DNA of 38,014 nt from assembly GCF_005144585.1 (NCBI RefSeq), contig NZ_SSMQ01000095.1, positions 1-38,014 on the forward strand, given 5' to 3'. The position numbers and the translations under genes are program-made. The notes below the pieces were generated by a model. The model did no database searches. It was not told where the DNA came from and was given only the letters and a program-made list of their open reading frames with translations. The DNA is from Polyangium fumosum (lineage in GTDB: Bacteria > Myxococcota_A > Polyangia > Polyangiales > Polyangiaceae). Below, in pieces: positions 8,534-18,436 of this stretch (positions are counted from its first letter, which is position 1; each line of letters opens with the position of its first letter).

Positions 8534-9130
8534 TTACGACTCTACCCCGAACACCTTCTTCACCTCCGCGACGGGCGCTTCGAGCCAGCGCGCGCCCATC
8601 TCGTCGTTGCACGAGAGCGTCCGCGTGATCATGCGATCCACGTAGAGCATGCCGCGCAGGTGATCCACCTCGTGCTGCAGGATGCGCGCGGGCCAGCCCC
8701 TCGCCTCCCAGCGGAGCGGCTCGCCTTTCTCGTCGAGGCCCGTCACCTCCACGGCGAAATTCCGCTCGACGAGCGCCATGTACCCCGCGACGGACAGACA
8801 TCCCTCGAAGTAAGTCGCTTTTTCCTCGCCGATCACGCGGAGCTCGGGATTGAAGACGACGGTCAGCGGGAACGGGGCGCGGCCGCGTTCTTCGCGTTGC
8901 TCCTTCGTGAGGCGCGCCATGCGGGTGCTATCGTCTTCGAGCACGATCACCTGCAGGCTCACGCCGATCTGCGGGGCGGCGAGGCCCACGCCGGGCGCCT
9001 GGCGCATCGTCTCGACCATCTTTTTCACGAGCAGGCGGGTGTCGCGGCTCGTGATCTGATCCCTCGCGACGGGCGCGGCGGCGGCGCGGAGGACGGGGCT
9101 ACCGGCTTGTACGATCCTGGGCTTCGACAT
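8534..9130 (-). CDS. def: Peptide deformylase
   Basis: A 198-residue cytoplasmic metalloenzyme that removes the formyl group from N-terminal Met of nascent proteins. All three signature motifs are present: GVGLAAPQIG (47-56), EGCLSV with metal ligand Cys111, and QHEVDHLRG with His153, Glu154 and His157. An insertion of roughly 15 charged residues (about 66-85) between motifs 1 and 2 is longer than in type I enzymes of E. coli. The ATG at 9130 was chosen because the protein then starts at the usual distance from motif 1 and lies 20 bp after the upstream gene's stop; the longer frame would overlap that gene with an Arg-rich sequence. It is probably co-transcribed with the 9151 gene. Confidence 0.95.
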   Translation of the reverse strand: MSKPRIVQAGSPVLRAAAAPVARDQITSRDTRLLVKKMVETMRQAPGVGLAAPQIGVSLQVIVLEDDSTRMARLTKEQREERGRAPFPLTVVFNPELRVIGEEKATYFEGCLSVAGYMALVERNFAVEVTGLDEKGEPLRWEARGWPARILQHEVDHLRGMLYVDRMITRTLSCNDEMGARWLEAPVAEVKKVFGVES

Positions 9131-9150
9131 CGGGACGCGGGATCGTGCCC

Positions 9151-10143
<993 letters not shown>

Positions 10144-10193
10144 CGTCTCCGCCCCCTCGACCCTCGTGGTGCGGATCGATAAACTCGACCGCC

Positions 10194-11273
<1,080 letters not shown>

Positions 11274-12374
11274 TCAGAAGAAATAGCGGAAGGCCAGGCG
11301 GCCGCCGAGGGCGCGCGTAGGGGGGCCGGGCGAGGCCGTGTCCCCGGCGGCGCGCCTCGCCTGCGTGAAGCCGTACGTCCCGATGAACCCCAGCGTGAGC
11401 GCGTCGCGCCCCGTGTAATACACGCCCGCCGCGACGCGCTCGGTCGTGTAGGCCATGGGCGCGGCGCCGAGGATCTCCGCATTGCGACGATCGAGGCCAC
11501 GGTTTTCGCCGCGCTCGATCCCCGCTTCGAGCATCGCCCCCACGGGCGCGAGGGGCGCGAGGTCGACCGAGGCCGCGACGGACGCCGCATACGCGCGCGG
11601 CGCCGTGCGGGAATCGAGGTTCGGGCCGCCGCGCAGGCGTGTATCGAGCGCCTCGCCCCCGAACGAGGCCTGAATGCCCACGTGCTGTCCGAACGACTTC
11701 GCCGCGCTCGCGAGCGCGTGGACGCCGAAGCTCCGCTCGTCCACGTGCAGCGCCCCCGCCCCGTCGAAGGTCTTGAACGCGCAGCCGAGATCCCCGGCGC
11801 GGAGGCAAATGAATCGCGCCGGCTCCCGCATCACCGCGTCCGCCTCGCGCATCATGGCGTCCACGAGCCCGGACGGCCGCGCGCGCACCCCGCCGGCGAG
11901 GACGAGGCCCGCCCGCAGGCCGACCGAGAGGCCGAGCACCTCGCTGTGCAGGACCTCGAAGCCGAGGTGCGGGCGGACCTCGTAACCCGTGCGGATTCCA
12001 TGAAGATAGGTCGTCGCCGCGTTGCCGCCGACGTCCATTTGAAAGGCCGCGCGCGCTCCGATTTCCGCGCCGCGCACGGGCGCGATTCCCACGGCGAGCC
12101 GCTCCTCGAACAGGAAAAACTTCTGGCCGTCGTGGGTGGGGAGCGGCAAGCCCATCAGGGCTACGGGCGGGGCGCCGGCGCCGTCCTGGAGGCGGAGGCC
12201 CATCGAGGTGTCGATGCCGACGTGGGTGGTCGTGAAAGGGCCTTCGAGCAGCACGGGTGGCTGGAACCTGTGGCCCTCGAGGGTGCGCGCCGCGGCGCCT
12301 CCGCCCTCCTCTGCTGCGGCGCGCACGGGCACGGCGGCGAGGAGCGCGGCGAGGGCCGCGGCGCAGGCGATCAC
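11274..12374 (-). CDS. Secreted, probable outer-membrane beta-barrel protein
   Basis: A 366-residue protein with a Sec signal peptide (VIACAAALAALLAAVPVRA, then AAEEGG). The mature part has many short amphipathic beta-strand-like stretches alternating with Gly-rich turns, ending in LGGRLAFRYFF. A C-terminal aromatic residue is the usual outer-membrane assembly signal for BAM substrates. Two Cys occur in the middle (ICLRAGDLGCAF). The GTG at 12374 was chosen because it overlaps the TGA of the upstream lipoprotein gene by 4 nt (GTGA) and sits right at the signal peptide; the longer frame is antisense to that gene. Function is unknown. Translational coupling suggests that it acts together with the upstream Cys-rich lipoprotein. 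Confidence 0.75.
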   Translation of the reverse strand: MIACAAALAALLAAVPVRAAAEEGGGAAARTLEGHRFQPPVLLEGPFTTTHVGIDTSMGLRLQDGAGAPPVALMGLPLPTHDGQKFFLFEERLAVGIAPVRGAEIGARAAFQMDVGGNAATTYLHGIRTGYEVRPHLGFEVLHSEVLGLSVGLRAGLVLAGGVRARPSGLVDAMMREADAVMREPARFICLRAGDLGCAFKTFDGAGALHVDERSFGVHALASAAKSFGQHVGIQASFGGEALDTRLRGGPNLDSRTAPRAYAASVAASVDLAPLAPVGAMLEAGIERGENRGLDRRNAEILGAAPMAYTTERVAAGVYYTGRDALTLGFIGTYGFTQARRAAGDTASPGPPTRALGGRLAFRYFF

Positions 12375-12634
12375 TTGACGCGGCAGGCCTTCGTGCTGGT
12401 GCCCGTCACGCCGTTGCAGGACTCGCTCGCGGCGCACTCCGAATCCTGCGTGCAGACCTTGAGGCACTGCGGCTCCGTGGCCGTATCGGTCGGCTTTCCG
12501 CAGATCGCGTCGTCGACACATTCGTCCGCCGCTCCCTCGGTCTCGCATGGCTCCCCCACCTCTGCCGCGGAACATGCAAGCAGAACGGTGGTAAAGGAAG
12601 CGAGCACCAGCGCGACGAGGCTATTTTTGAGCAT
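12371..12634 (-). CDS. Small Cys-rich lipoprotein
   Basis: An 87-residue precursor: a hydrophobic signal peptide ends in the lipobox LLAC (Cys about 21). The short mature part contains about seven further Cys, some in the pattern C..DSECAASESCNG that recurs in myxobacterial secreted proteins and may form disulfides or a small metal-binding module. A strong Shine-Dalgarno (AAAGGAG, complementary to 12641-12647) precedes the ATG at 12634. The 3' end overlaps the outer-membrane-protein gene by 4 nt. Function is unknown. Confidence 0.8.
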   Translation of the reverse strand: MLKNSLVALVLASFTTVLLACSAAEVGEPCETEGAADECVDDAICGKPTDTATEPQCLKVCTQDSECAASESCNGVTGTSTKACRVK

Positions 12635-13192
12635 GAATGTCTCCTTTCGTCAGGGGCGTCAGACTATCGCCCCGGCTCCGGCATACGCGCTCTTTTTCTT
12701 TCGCGGACATGCCATTTTCTGGTCACTCGGATGACCAGCAGGCGCCCCGCCATCAAAACGAAATACGCGGTCGCCGTGGAAATCATTCAATGGTCGGCGC
12801 GCGGTGCGTCGCCTCGCACGCGCTCGCAATGGGACGGCGGCGGGACGCGCGGCGATCCCCCTGGGGCTCCCTCCCGCCGGAACGGATCTCGATCGACGGG
12901 CGCGCCCGCGGGGGACGAGAGAAACGGAGGGGGCCGGCCACCAGGGACGGACTGGCCGTCCGCCAATGGATTGTCGCAGACGTGGAGGCGGTCGGTCGCG
13001 GCCGCATTCGCACCGACGCACCGCAGCGTCAGCTCGCGCGCGTCTACGCTGGATCGGGCAAATCCCTACTCTTCGCGAATTTGTGACAAGTGTCACATTC
13101 GATCGAGCGGAAGAGCCCAAGGCTCGAAGAGATCCGGGGATCCCCCGAGGAAATCTTTCCCAACCTGCTCGCGTTAAGCTACCCTCCCCGCA
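12635..13192. other. Long intergenic region between divergent genes
   Basis: These 558 bp separate the leftward Cys-rich lipoprotein gene from the rightward DUF2169 gene. I see no convincing gene: the reading frames here are Arg-rich, mutually overlapping and without clear ribosome binding sites. It must hold both promoters. The only outstanding motif is the TGTGACA palindrome at 13082-13097. Confidence 0.6.
13082..13097. promoter_or_regulatory. Perfect 16-bp palindromic operator candidate
   Basis: TGTGACAAGTGTCACA has 7-bp perfect arms around an AG spacer and lies 95 bp upstream of the DUF2169 start. Its AT content stands out against the flanking GC-rich sequence. The half-site TGTGACA resembles, but does not match in spacing, CRP/FNR-type half-sites (TGTGA-N6-TCACA); the arms here are closer together. 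It is probably a dimeric-regulator site; the regulator is unknown. Confidence 0.5.
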
Positions 13193-15637
13193 TTGGAGAT
13201 CGTCCGACTCTGCCCATTCAGCGTCGCCACCGTGGTGTGGGAAGAGCGCCCCGGAGGCTATCGCCTCACGATCGGGGTGAAGGCGACGTTCACGCTGGTC
13301 CACGGCGAGACGGCGCTCCTCGCGCCGAGGCAGGACACGGCCCACGGCGATATCTCCTGGGATCACAACCCGCAAGCGGCGCTCTTCGCGCCGAGTGACT
13401 TCGTCCCGTACAAGCCGAAGATCGACGTCGCGTTCTCGGGCCGCGCGTTCGCCCCCGGCGGCATGCCGGCCGAGGTGCTCACGCCGCGCCTCCGCGTGGG
13501 GCATTTCGAGAAGTCGCTGCGCGTCTGCGGGCCGCGCATCTGGATGCCGGGTCATACGGGCAGCCTGCGGCCGAGCGCGCCGGAGCGCTTCTCCGCGATC
13601 CCGCTCCGGTACGAGCTCGCCGTGATGCAAGGCGAGAACATGAGCGGCATCCCCTCGGGCGGCGGGAGCGCAGGCTGGCCCTTGCCGCGCATCGAGACGA
13701 GCGAGACGTGCCCGCCGAACGCGACGCCGGGCTTCGGCCCGCTGCCGATCCGCTGGCGCGCCGAGCACCGCGGCGCCCCGGACGAGGCCGTCACGTTCGC
13801 GCGCCGCATCCGCTCCGAGCACGCCACGGCTCCCGCGTCGCTCCCCTTCTCGCTCTTCAACTGCGCGCCGAGCGAGCAGCAGATCGACGAGCTCGAGCCC
13901 GCGCCGAGCATCTTGCTCGAACACCTGACCCGCAAGGCCCCGCGCTTCGAGTCGCGTCTGCCGAACATCCGCCCGCGCGTGTTTTACGCGCACCGCGGTT
14001 CGGTGCGGCCTTTCGAAATCGACGTGCGGCTCGACACGATCTGGATCGACGGCGTGCGCCTCGTGGCCGTGCTTTCCTGGCGCGGATCGACGTCGGTGCC
14101 CGAGCCCGACGAGCACGCGCTCGGCCGGATCATCGTGGCCTCCGAGAGCCCCGAGATGACCGTGAGCCTCGAAGACGTGGAGTCGCCCCCCGTCGCGCCC
14201 GAGGATTCGAGCCCGCGGCCCATCCTCCCGCGCCCCTTCGAAGGCGAGATCGCGGAGGACGAAGGGTACACGCTTCTGCCGTCGGCCCCCGCGCAGCACG
14301 CGCCGGAGGAGCCAGCCCCGCTGCCCGTCGAGCCGCTCGCGCTCGGCGGGAGCCTGCCCGCGCGGCCGCGCGACAGCTCGGTGCCGATCCCGCCGTCGGG
14401 CGAGCGCCTCATCGAGGATCGCGCGTCGTCGAGGTTCGTCGTGGACGCGGCCTTCCCCGGGCCGAGCCAGCTCGTCGAGCGCGCAGCACGCGCGGAGGTC
14501 GAGGACGAGAGGCCCGCGCAGGTCGAGACCTCAGTCTCATGGGAGGCGGATGTTTGGCCCGGCGACGCAGCCGCGATGCGGTTGCCGCCCCCGCCCACGT
14601 CGACGAGCGTGCCGCAGGGCGAGCAACCCCGAGGCGAAGAGGAAGAAGATCCGGCCGACCGCGCACCCGCGACCGCGCGCACGGGCACGACGAGCCCGCC
14701 GCCGGCGGAGAGCTTCGGCGTGATCACCGAGCGCGAGTCGATCGCGCCGCCGACGCTGGTGCCGAGCACGCGCAAGACAGGGACGCTCGCGCCGCCTCCC
14801 ACCTTGCCCGGCGGGTCCGTCGCCGCGAGCGCGCGTCTGCTCGACGCCCCGCCCACGACGCAGCGCGCTCCAGCGCTTTTGTCGTGGTCCGAGCCGACGG
14901 GTTACATGCCCGCCGCGGGGACTGCCTCGACGACGACCGCATCGCCCGTGTCGCCGGCGGAGAACGCAGCGTTCTTCACGGCGTCGGCCGTGGTGTCGTC
15001 GGGCCCCGCCCTGCCCTCCGCGCCCGCCACGCCGTCGCCGAAGCCTTCGGTCGTGTCGGTCGAGACTCCGCGTCCGTCGGGCGCCGGTCGCAGGCCCTCG
15101 ACGTCGAGCATGGCCGCGCCGCTGCTGATGGCCGCAGACCTGCCGCTCGAGCTCTGCGCGTGCGTGGCCGCGCGTATCGATCGTCGCCCCGAGGATCGCG
15201 CGCGCATCCTGTCGGAGATGGGTTTGTCCGATCCGCGCTGGGTGTCGACCGAGCGGACGTGGGTCAGCGCGATCCGCGCCGAGACCGAGCAAGGGCGGAG
15301 CGAGCTGCGGCTCGCCTACGATCGGGCGTACGTGCAGCAGCTCGAGATCGAGCGAGGCGCGCTGGAGATCGCCGACTACGCGCGGCTGATGTTCTCGGTG
15401 GAGCACAGCGACGCCGACGTGGTGCTGGCGGAGCTCGGCCTCGCGCGCGTCTGCCTCGTGCGGATCGAGCGCGTCTGGCAGGAGCGCATGGAGGCCGATC
15501 CAGCCTTCCGCGCGCGGGTGCGGGAGGCGCTCGCCTCGGCAAGGCGGGCGTACGCGCGGGTGAGCCCCGATGGCCGCAGCGGCGCGACCTACGCCGAGGC
15601 CGCCACGCCCTCGCGGCCCCGATCGAGTGATCGATAA
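13193..15637 (+). CDS. DUF2169 domain protein with long linker and C-terminal helical repeats
   Basis: An 814-residue protein without a signal peptide. Residues about 10-305 match the DUF2169 style (opening LCPFSVATVVWEERPG, then DISWDHNP, SDFVPYKPKIDV, RTWGPRxW-like CGPRIWMPG, LPIRWRAEH). A disordered Pro/Ala/Glu-rich linker runs from about 320 to 640. The C-terminus has two related helical units of about 65 residues (ELCACVAARIDRRPEDRARIL and EIADYARLMFSVEHSDADVV), each with a conserved Trp. In proteobacteria DUF2169 proteins are often encoded beside type VI secretion effectors, where they act as loading adaptors; no such genes are visible here. The start is a TTG at 13193; no better ATG or GTG precedes the domain. 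The function here is unclear. Confidence 0.85.
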   Translation: MEIVRLCPFSVATVVWEERPGGYRLTIGVKATFTLVHGETALLAPRQDTAHGDISWDHNPQAALFAPSDFVPYKPKIDVAFSGRAFAPGGMPAEVLTPRLRVGHFEKSLRVCGPRIWMPGHTGSLRPSAPERFSAIPLRYELAVMQGENMSGIPSGGGSAGWPLPRIETSETCPPNATPGFGPLPIRWRAEHRGAPDEAVTFARRIRSEHATAPASLPFSLFNCAPSEQQIDELEPAPSILLEHLTRKAPRFESRLPNIRPRVFYAHRGSVRPFEIDVRLDTIWIDGVRLVAVLSWRGSTSVPEPDEHALGRIIVASESPEMTVSLEDVESPPVAPEDSSPRPILPRPFEGEIAEDEGYTLLPSAPAQHAPEEPAPLPVEPLALGGSLPARPRDSSVPIPPSGERLIEDRASSRFVVDAAFPGPSQLVERAARAEVEDERPAQVETSVSWEADVWPGDAAAMRLPPPPTSTSVPQGEQPRGEEEEDPADRAPATARTGTTSPPPAESFGVITERESIAPPTLVPSTRKTGTLAPPPTLPGGSVAASARLLDAPPTTQRAPALLSWSEPTGYMPAAGTASTTTASPVSPAENAAFFTASAVVSSGPALPSAPATPSPKPSVVSVETPRPSGAGRRPSTSSMAAPLLMAADLPLELCACVAARIDRRPEDRARILSEMGLSDPRWVSTERTWVSAIRAETEQGRSELRLAYDRAYVQQLEIERGALEIADYARLMFSVEHSDADVVLAELGLARVCLVRIERVWQERMEADPAFRARVREALASARRAYARVSPDGRSGATYAEAATPSRPRSSDR

Positions 15638-15701
15638 CGTGACCGCAGCGTGAAGATTGACGCCTCGCCCGCTGGCCCAACGTGAGCGGCGGGAGGCGAA
15701 G

Positions 15702-15875
15702 ATGAACGCACCGACCGCGATCCTCGCCGCCGCGAACCTCTTCGCGGCGCAGATGGTGGAAGAGAAGGCCGCGCCCACGACCCGATCGACGTGGTTCTGG
15801 GTGGTCTTGCTGGTGATCGCCGTGCTCGCGCTCGCCTGGTACTTCCGGGCCGGGACGATCGGCCGGAGGCCTTGA
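15702..15875 (+). CDS. Small single-pass membrane protein
   Basis: A 57-residue protein: a short Ala-rich N-terminus, then one strong transmembrane helix (about 28-48, WFWVVLLVIAVLALAWYF) and a short basic tail. The ATG at 15702 was chosen for its good GGAGG (15692-15696); the longer frame starting at 15657 adds only polar residues. It lies 64 bp after the DUF2169 gene, possibly in the same transcript, and is convergent with the phosphatase gene, only 3 bp between stops. Function is unknown. Confidence 0.65.
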   Translation: MNAPTAILAAANLFAAQMVEEKAAPTTRSTWFWVVLLVIAVLALAWYFRAGTIGRRP

Positions 15876-15878
15876 GCC

Positions 15879-16655
15879 TCAGGCGCGCGTGTAGTTCGCG
15901 CGGCGGCCGGCCCAAGGCGGATCGTCGGGTTCGATGCGGACCAGCACGACCGTGATGTTGTCGCGTCCGCCGTTCGCGTTCGCCGTGTCGATGAGGCGCG
16001 TGCACGCCTCGGTGAGGATGTCGCTCTCGCGCACGATGATCGCGATCTCCTCGTCGGACACGAGCCCATGCAAGCCGTCCGAGCAGAGGACGAAGACGTC
16101 GTGCGGCTCGACGCGCTCGGCGCGCAGGTCGACGTCGACCGTGGGGCTGATGCCGAGCGCGCGCGTGATGACGTTCTTCGGCAGGTACTTGAGATCGAGC
16201 TCGGTGAGATCGGGCCGCTCGAGCAGCGCGTCCGAGATGAGCGAGTGGTCGCGCGTGAGCTGCTTGAGCTCGTCGCCGCGCAGGCGGTAGCAACGGCTGT
16301 CGCCCGCGTGCGCGACGAAGAAGGTGCGATCGTCCGGCGCATACGCGCCCGCGACGACGGTCGTGCCCATGCCGCGGTGCAAGCGCGAGTCATCTGCGCG
16401 AGCAAAGATCCGCGCGTTCGCTTCGAGCACGGCAGCGCGCAGGCGCTGGCCGACGGTTACGTCGGGCTTGCACTCGTTGCGGAAGTACTTGGCGATGGAG
16501 CTCGCGGCCATCCGGCTCGCCACCTCGCCGGACTGATGTCCACCCATGCCGTCGGCCACGACGAACACGTTGAACTCCGGCAGAAGGATGAAGCGATCCT
16601 CGTTGTGGTGCCGCTGTCTGCCCACGTCGGATAGGCCTGCCGCGACTGCTCGCAT
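15879..16655 (-). CDS. PP2C-family Ser/Thr protein phosphatase (Stp/PrpC-like)
   Basis: A 258-residue soluble protein of minimal PP2C length. The metal-binding motifs are all present: GLSDVGRQRHHNEDRF (N-terminal Asp), VVADGMGGHQSGEVAS, GMGTTVVAG, AHAGDSRCYRLR, TRDHS, LCSDGLHGLVSDEEI and GGRDNITVVLV. It should dephosphorylate Ser/Thr residues on substrates of the many eukaryotic-like kinases that myxobacteria carry; no kinase gene is adjacent. The ATG at 16655 lies just before the domain; an in-frame start at 16736 would run past the divergent gene's promoter. The 58-bp gap to the aldehyde dehydrogenase gene holds both promoters. Confidence 0.93.
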   Translation of the reverse strand: MRAVAAGLSDVGRQRHHNEDRFILLPEFNVFVVADGMGGHQSGEVASRMAASSIAKYFRNECKPDVTVGQRLRAAVLEANARIFARADDSRLHRGMGTTVVAGAYAPDDRTFFVAHAGDSRCYRLRGDELKQLTRDHSLISDALLERPDLTELDLKYLPKNVITRALGISPTVDVDLRAERVEPHDVFVLCSDGLHGLVSDEEIAIIVRESDILTEACTRLIDTANANGGRDNITVVLVRIEPDDPPWAGRRANYTRA

Positions 16656-16666
16656 CCGCCGGGTAT

Positions 16667-16676
16667 TGTACGTACA
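16667..16676. promoter_or_regulatory. Short palindrome in a divergent promoter gap
   Basis: TGTACGTACA is a perfect 10-bp palindrome within the AT-enriched 58-bp gap between the phosphatase and aldehyde dehydrogenase genes. It is a possible operator for one or both; on its own the evidence is weak. Confidence 0.3.
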
Positions 16677-16713
16677 TTTCCTGGCCGACGAACAGGTCCT
16701 AAGCTTGCTCCCC

Positions 16714-18096
16714 ATGCTGGAGCTGGTCGTCGACAATCCCTACACCCTCGACGTGGCCGTCAGGCGCCCGCTCGCCGAAGCCGGTGAGGTGGACCAGGCC
16801 CTGGAGGCCGCCCGCGCCGCCGCCCGGGCGTTCGCCGGGGCGCCCGTGAAGGACCGGGTGGCCCTCTGCCTCGCGGCCATCGCGCGGATGGAAGAGCGGG
16901 CCGAAGCGATCGCAGCCGACATCACCGCCATGATGGGCAAGCCCCTGCGTCAAGCGCGTGGCGAGGTGGGCGGGATGGCCAAGCGAGCCCGGTACATGGC
17001 GAGCATCGCCGAGGCCTCCCTCGCAGACACGGTCTTGCCGCCCCAGGAGGGCTTCGAGCGGCGGATCACGCGGGCCCCGCTGGGAGTCGTGTTCAACCTG
17101 CCCGCATGGAACTATCCGCTGCTCACGGCGGTGAACGTGGTGATCCCGGCCGTGCTCGCGGGGAACGCGGTGGTCCTGAAGCACTCGCCGCGGTCGCCGC
17201 TCTGCGGAGAGCACTTTGCCGACGCGCTGCGTGACGCGGGGGCGCCGGCCGGGCTCGTCCAGGCGCTGCACTGCGATCACGAGATGGCAGGGCGCATCGT
17301 GGCCGATCCACGCGTGGACCACGTGGCGTTCACGGGCTCGGTCGCAGGCGGGCACAAGGTGTACGCAGCGGCCGCAGCCGCGCGCTTCGTGGACGTGGGT
17401 CTCGAGCTCGGCGGCAAGGACGCGGCGTACGTGGCAGCAGACGCCGATCTCGACAAGGCGATCGAGAACATCGTCGACGGCGCCTGTTACAACGCAGGCC
17501 AGAGCTGCTGCGCCGTCGAGCGCGCGTACGTGCACCGGAGTCTCTACGACAAGTTCGTCGAAGGGTGTCTCGCGCTGATGAAGTCCTACCGTCTCGGCGA
17601 TCCCACGGCCGCCGAGACGACCATGGGCCCCATCGCGCAGCCGCATCACCCAGCGTTCATCCAAGCACAAATCGATCGCGCAGTCGCCGCAGGCGCGCGG
17701 GTTCTCTTGGGAGGCAAACGAACGCAAGTCGACGGGCGCGGGCGGTTCTTCGAGCCAACCCTGCTCGTGAACGTCGACCCACGCATGGACGTGATGCGAA
17801 TCGAGACGTTCGGCCCCGTGCTGCCCATCACGCCCGTGGACTCGGACGAGGAGGCCGTGGCGCTGGCGAACGACAGCGATCTCGGCCTGACAGCGAGCAT
17901 CTGGACAAGGGACCGAGCACGCACCGAGCACCTCGCAAAGCAGCTCGACGTCGGCACCGTCTACATGAACCAGTGCGACACGCTCGACCCAGCCCTGCCC
18001 TGGACCGGCGTGAAGGACAGCGGCAAGGGCTCGAGTCTGTCCGCGCTCGGCTTTCTGCACCTGACGCGGCCAAAGGCGCTGAACTTCAAGCTTTGA
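16714..18096 (+). CDS. NAD(P)-dependent aldehyde dehydrogenase
   Basis: A 460-residue cytoplasmic enzyme of the ALDH superfamily, oxidising aldehydes to acids with NAD(P)+. Visible signatures are FNLPAWNYPLLTAVNVVIPAVLAGN (oxyanion Asn region), VVLKHSPRSPLC, FTGSVAGG (cofactor loop), the general-base Glu in LELGGKDAAYV (about 231), and the nucleophile Cys in NAGQSCCAVER (about 265). ETFGPVLPI closes the family pattern. The length is slightly short of the usual 480-500. The FNLPAWNYP and LELGGKD context recalls succinate-semialdehyde dehydrogenase-like subfamilies, but the substrate cannot be fixed. ATG 16714 was chosen because the domain begins immediately; the frame upstream overlaps the divergent phosphatase gene. 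A hairpin-array repeat starts 4 nt after the stop. Confidence 0.93.
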   Translation: MLELVVDNPYTLDVAVRRPLAEAGEVDQALEAARAAARAFAGAPVKDRVALCLAAIARMEERAEAIAADITAMMGKPLRQARGEVGGMAKRARYMASIAEASLADTVLPPQEGFERRITRAPLGVVFNLPAWNYPLLTAVNVVIPAVLAGNAVVLKHSPRSPLCGEHFADALRDAGAPAGLVQALHCDHEMAGRIVADPRVDHVAFTGSVAGGHKVYAAAAAARFVDVGLELGGKDAAYVAADADLDKAIENIVDGACYNAGQSCCAVERAYVHRSLYDKFVEGCLALMKSYRLGDPTAAETTMGPIAQPHHPAFIQAQIDRAVAAGARVLLGGKRTQVDGRGRFFEPTLLVNVDPRMDVMRIETFGPVLPITPVDSDEEAVALANDSDLGLTASIWTRDRARTEHLAKQLDVGTVYMNQCDTLDPALPWTGVKDSGKGSSLSALGFLHLTRPKALNFKL

Positions 18097-18100
18097 GAGC

Positions 18101-18434
18101 GCGGGGCTCTGCCCCGCACCCCGGAAGGGGGCTGTCCGCCCCCTTCACCCCGGACCAGGCACGGCCTGGACCGAGGGTGGAAGAACTGCGCGATGCGCAG
18201 TTCTTCCAACGGGCCCGTGGCAAGACTGTGGGGGTGGTTTTCAAGCCAGCGACGAGGGCGCTGCCGGTTGAACCCGTAGCGTCGCGGTCTTGGTTGGCAG
18301 GATCGTCGCCGGTCTTGACGCTGGCTGTTCGATGAACTGCGCGGAGCGCAGTTCATCGACCCTGGGTCCAGCGCCTCGCTGGTCCAGGTCCAGGGGTGGA
18401 CAACCCCTGGTCGGGGTCCGGGGTGAAACCCCGG
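18101..18434. repeat. Hairpin-array repeat, complete copy A
   Basis: Eight hairpins in order. H1 GCGGGGC/GCCCCGC (18101-18117, loop TCT). H2 GAAGGGGGC/GCCCCCTTC (18124-18146, loop TGTCC). H3 CCAGGC/GCCTGG (18155-18169, loop ACG). H4 TGGAAGAACTGCGC/GCGCAGTTCTTCCA (18178-18208, loop GAT). H5 TCGATGAACTGCGC/GCGCAGTTCATCGA (18329-18359, loop GGA). H6 CCAGCG/CGCTGG (18368-18382, loop CCT). H7 CCAGGGGT/ACCCCTGG (18390-18410, loop GGACA). H8 CCGGGGT/ACCCCGG (18418-18434, loop GAA). A divergent 120-bp centre separates H4 and H5. The element exactly fills the space between two convergent genes: 4 nt after one stop and 2 nt before the other. Confidence 0.9.
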
Positions 18435-18436
18435 CG

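Noticed and set aside
13193-15637. A type VI secretion locus around the DUF2169 gene
   Set aside because: No VgrG, Hcp, PAAR, TssB/C or effector gene is visible on either side.
18101-18434. Small coding genes within the hairpin-array elements (frames containing MNCAMRSSSN-like peptides)
   Set aside because: The peptides are translations of hairpin arms, change frame between copies and have no ribosome binding sites; the conservation is of DNA/RNA pairing, not protein.
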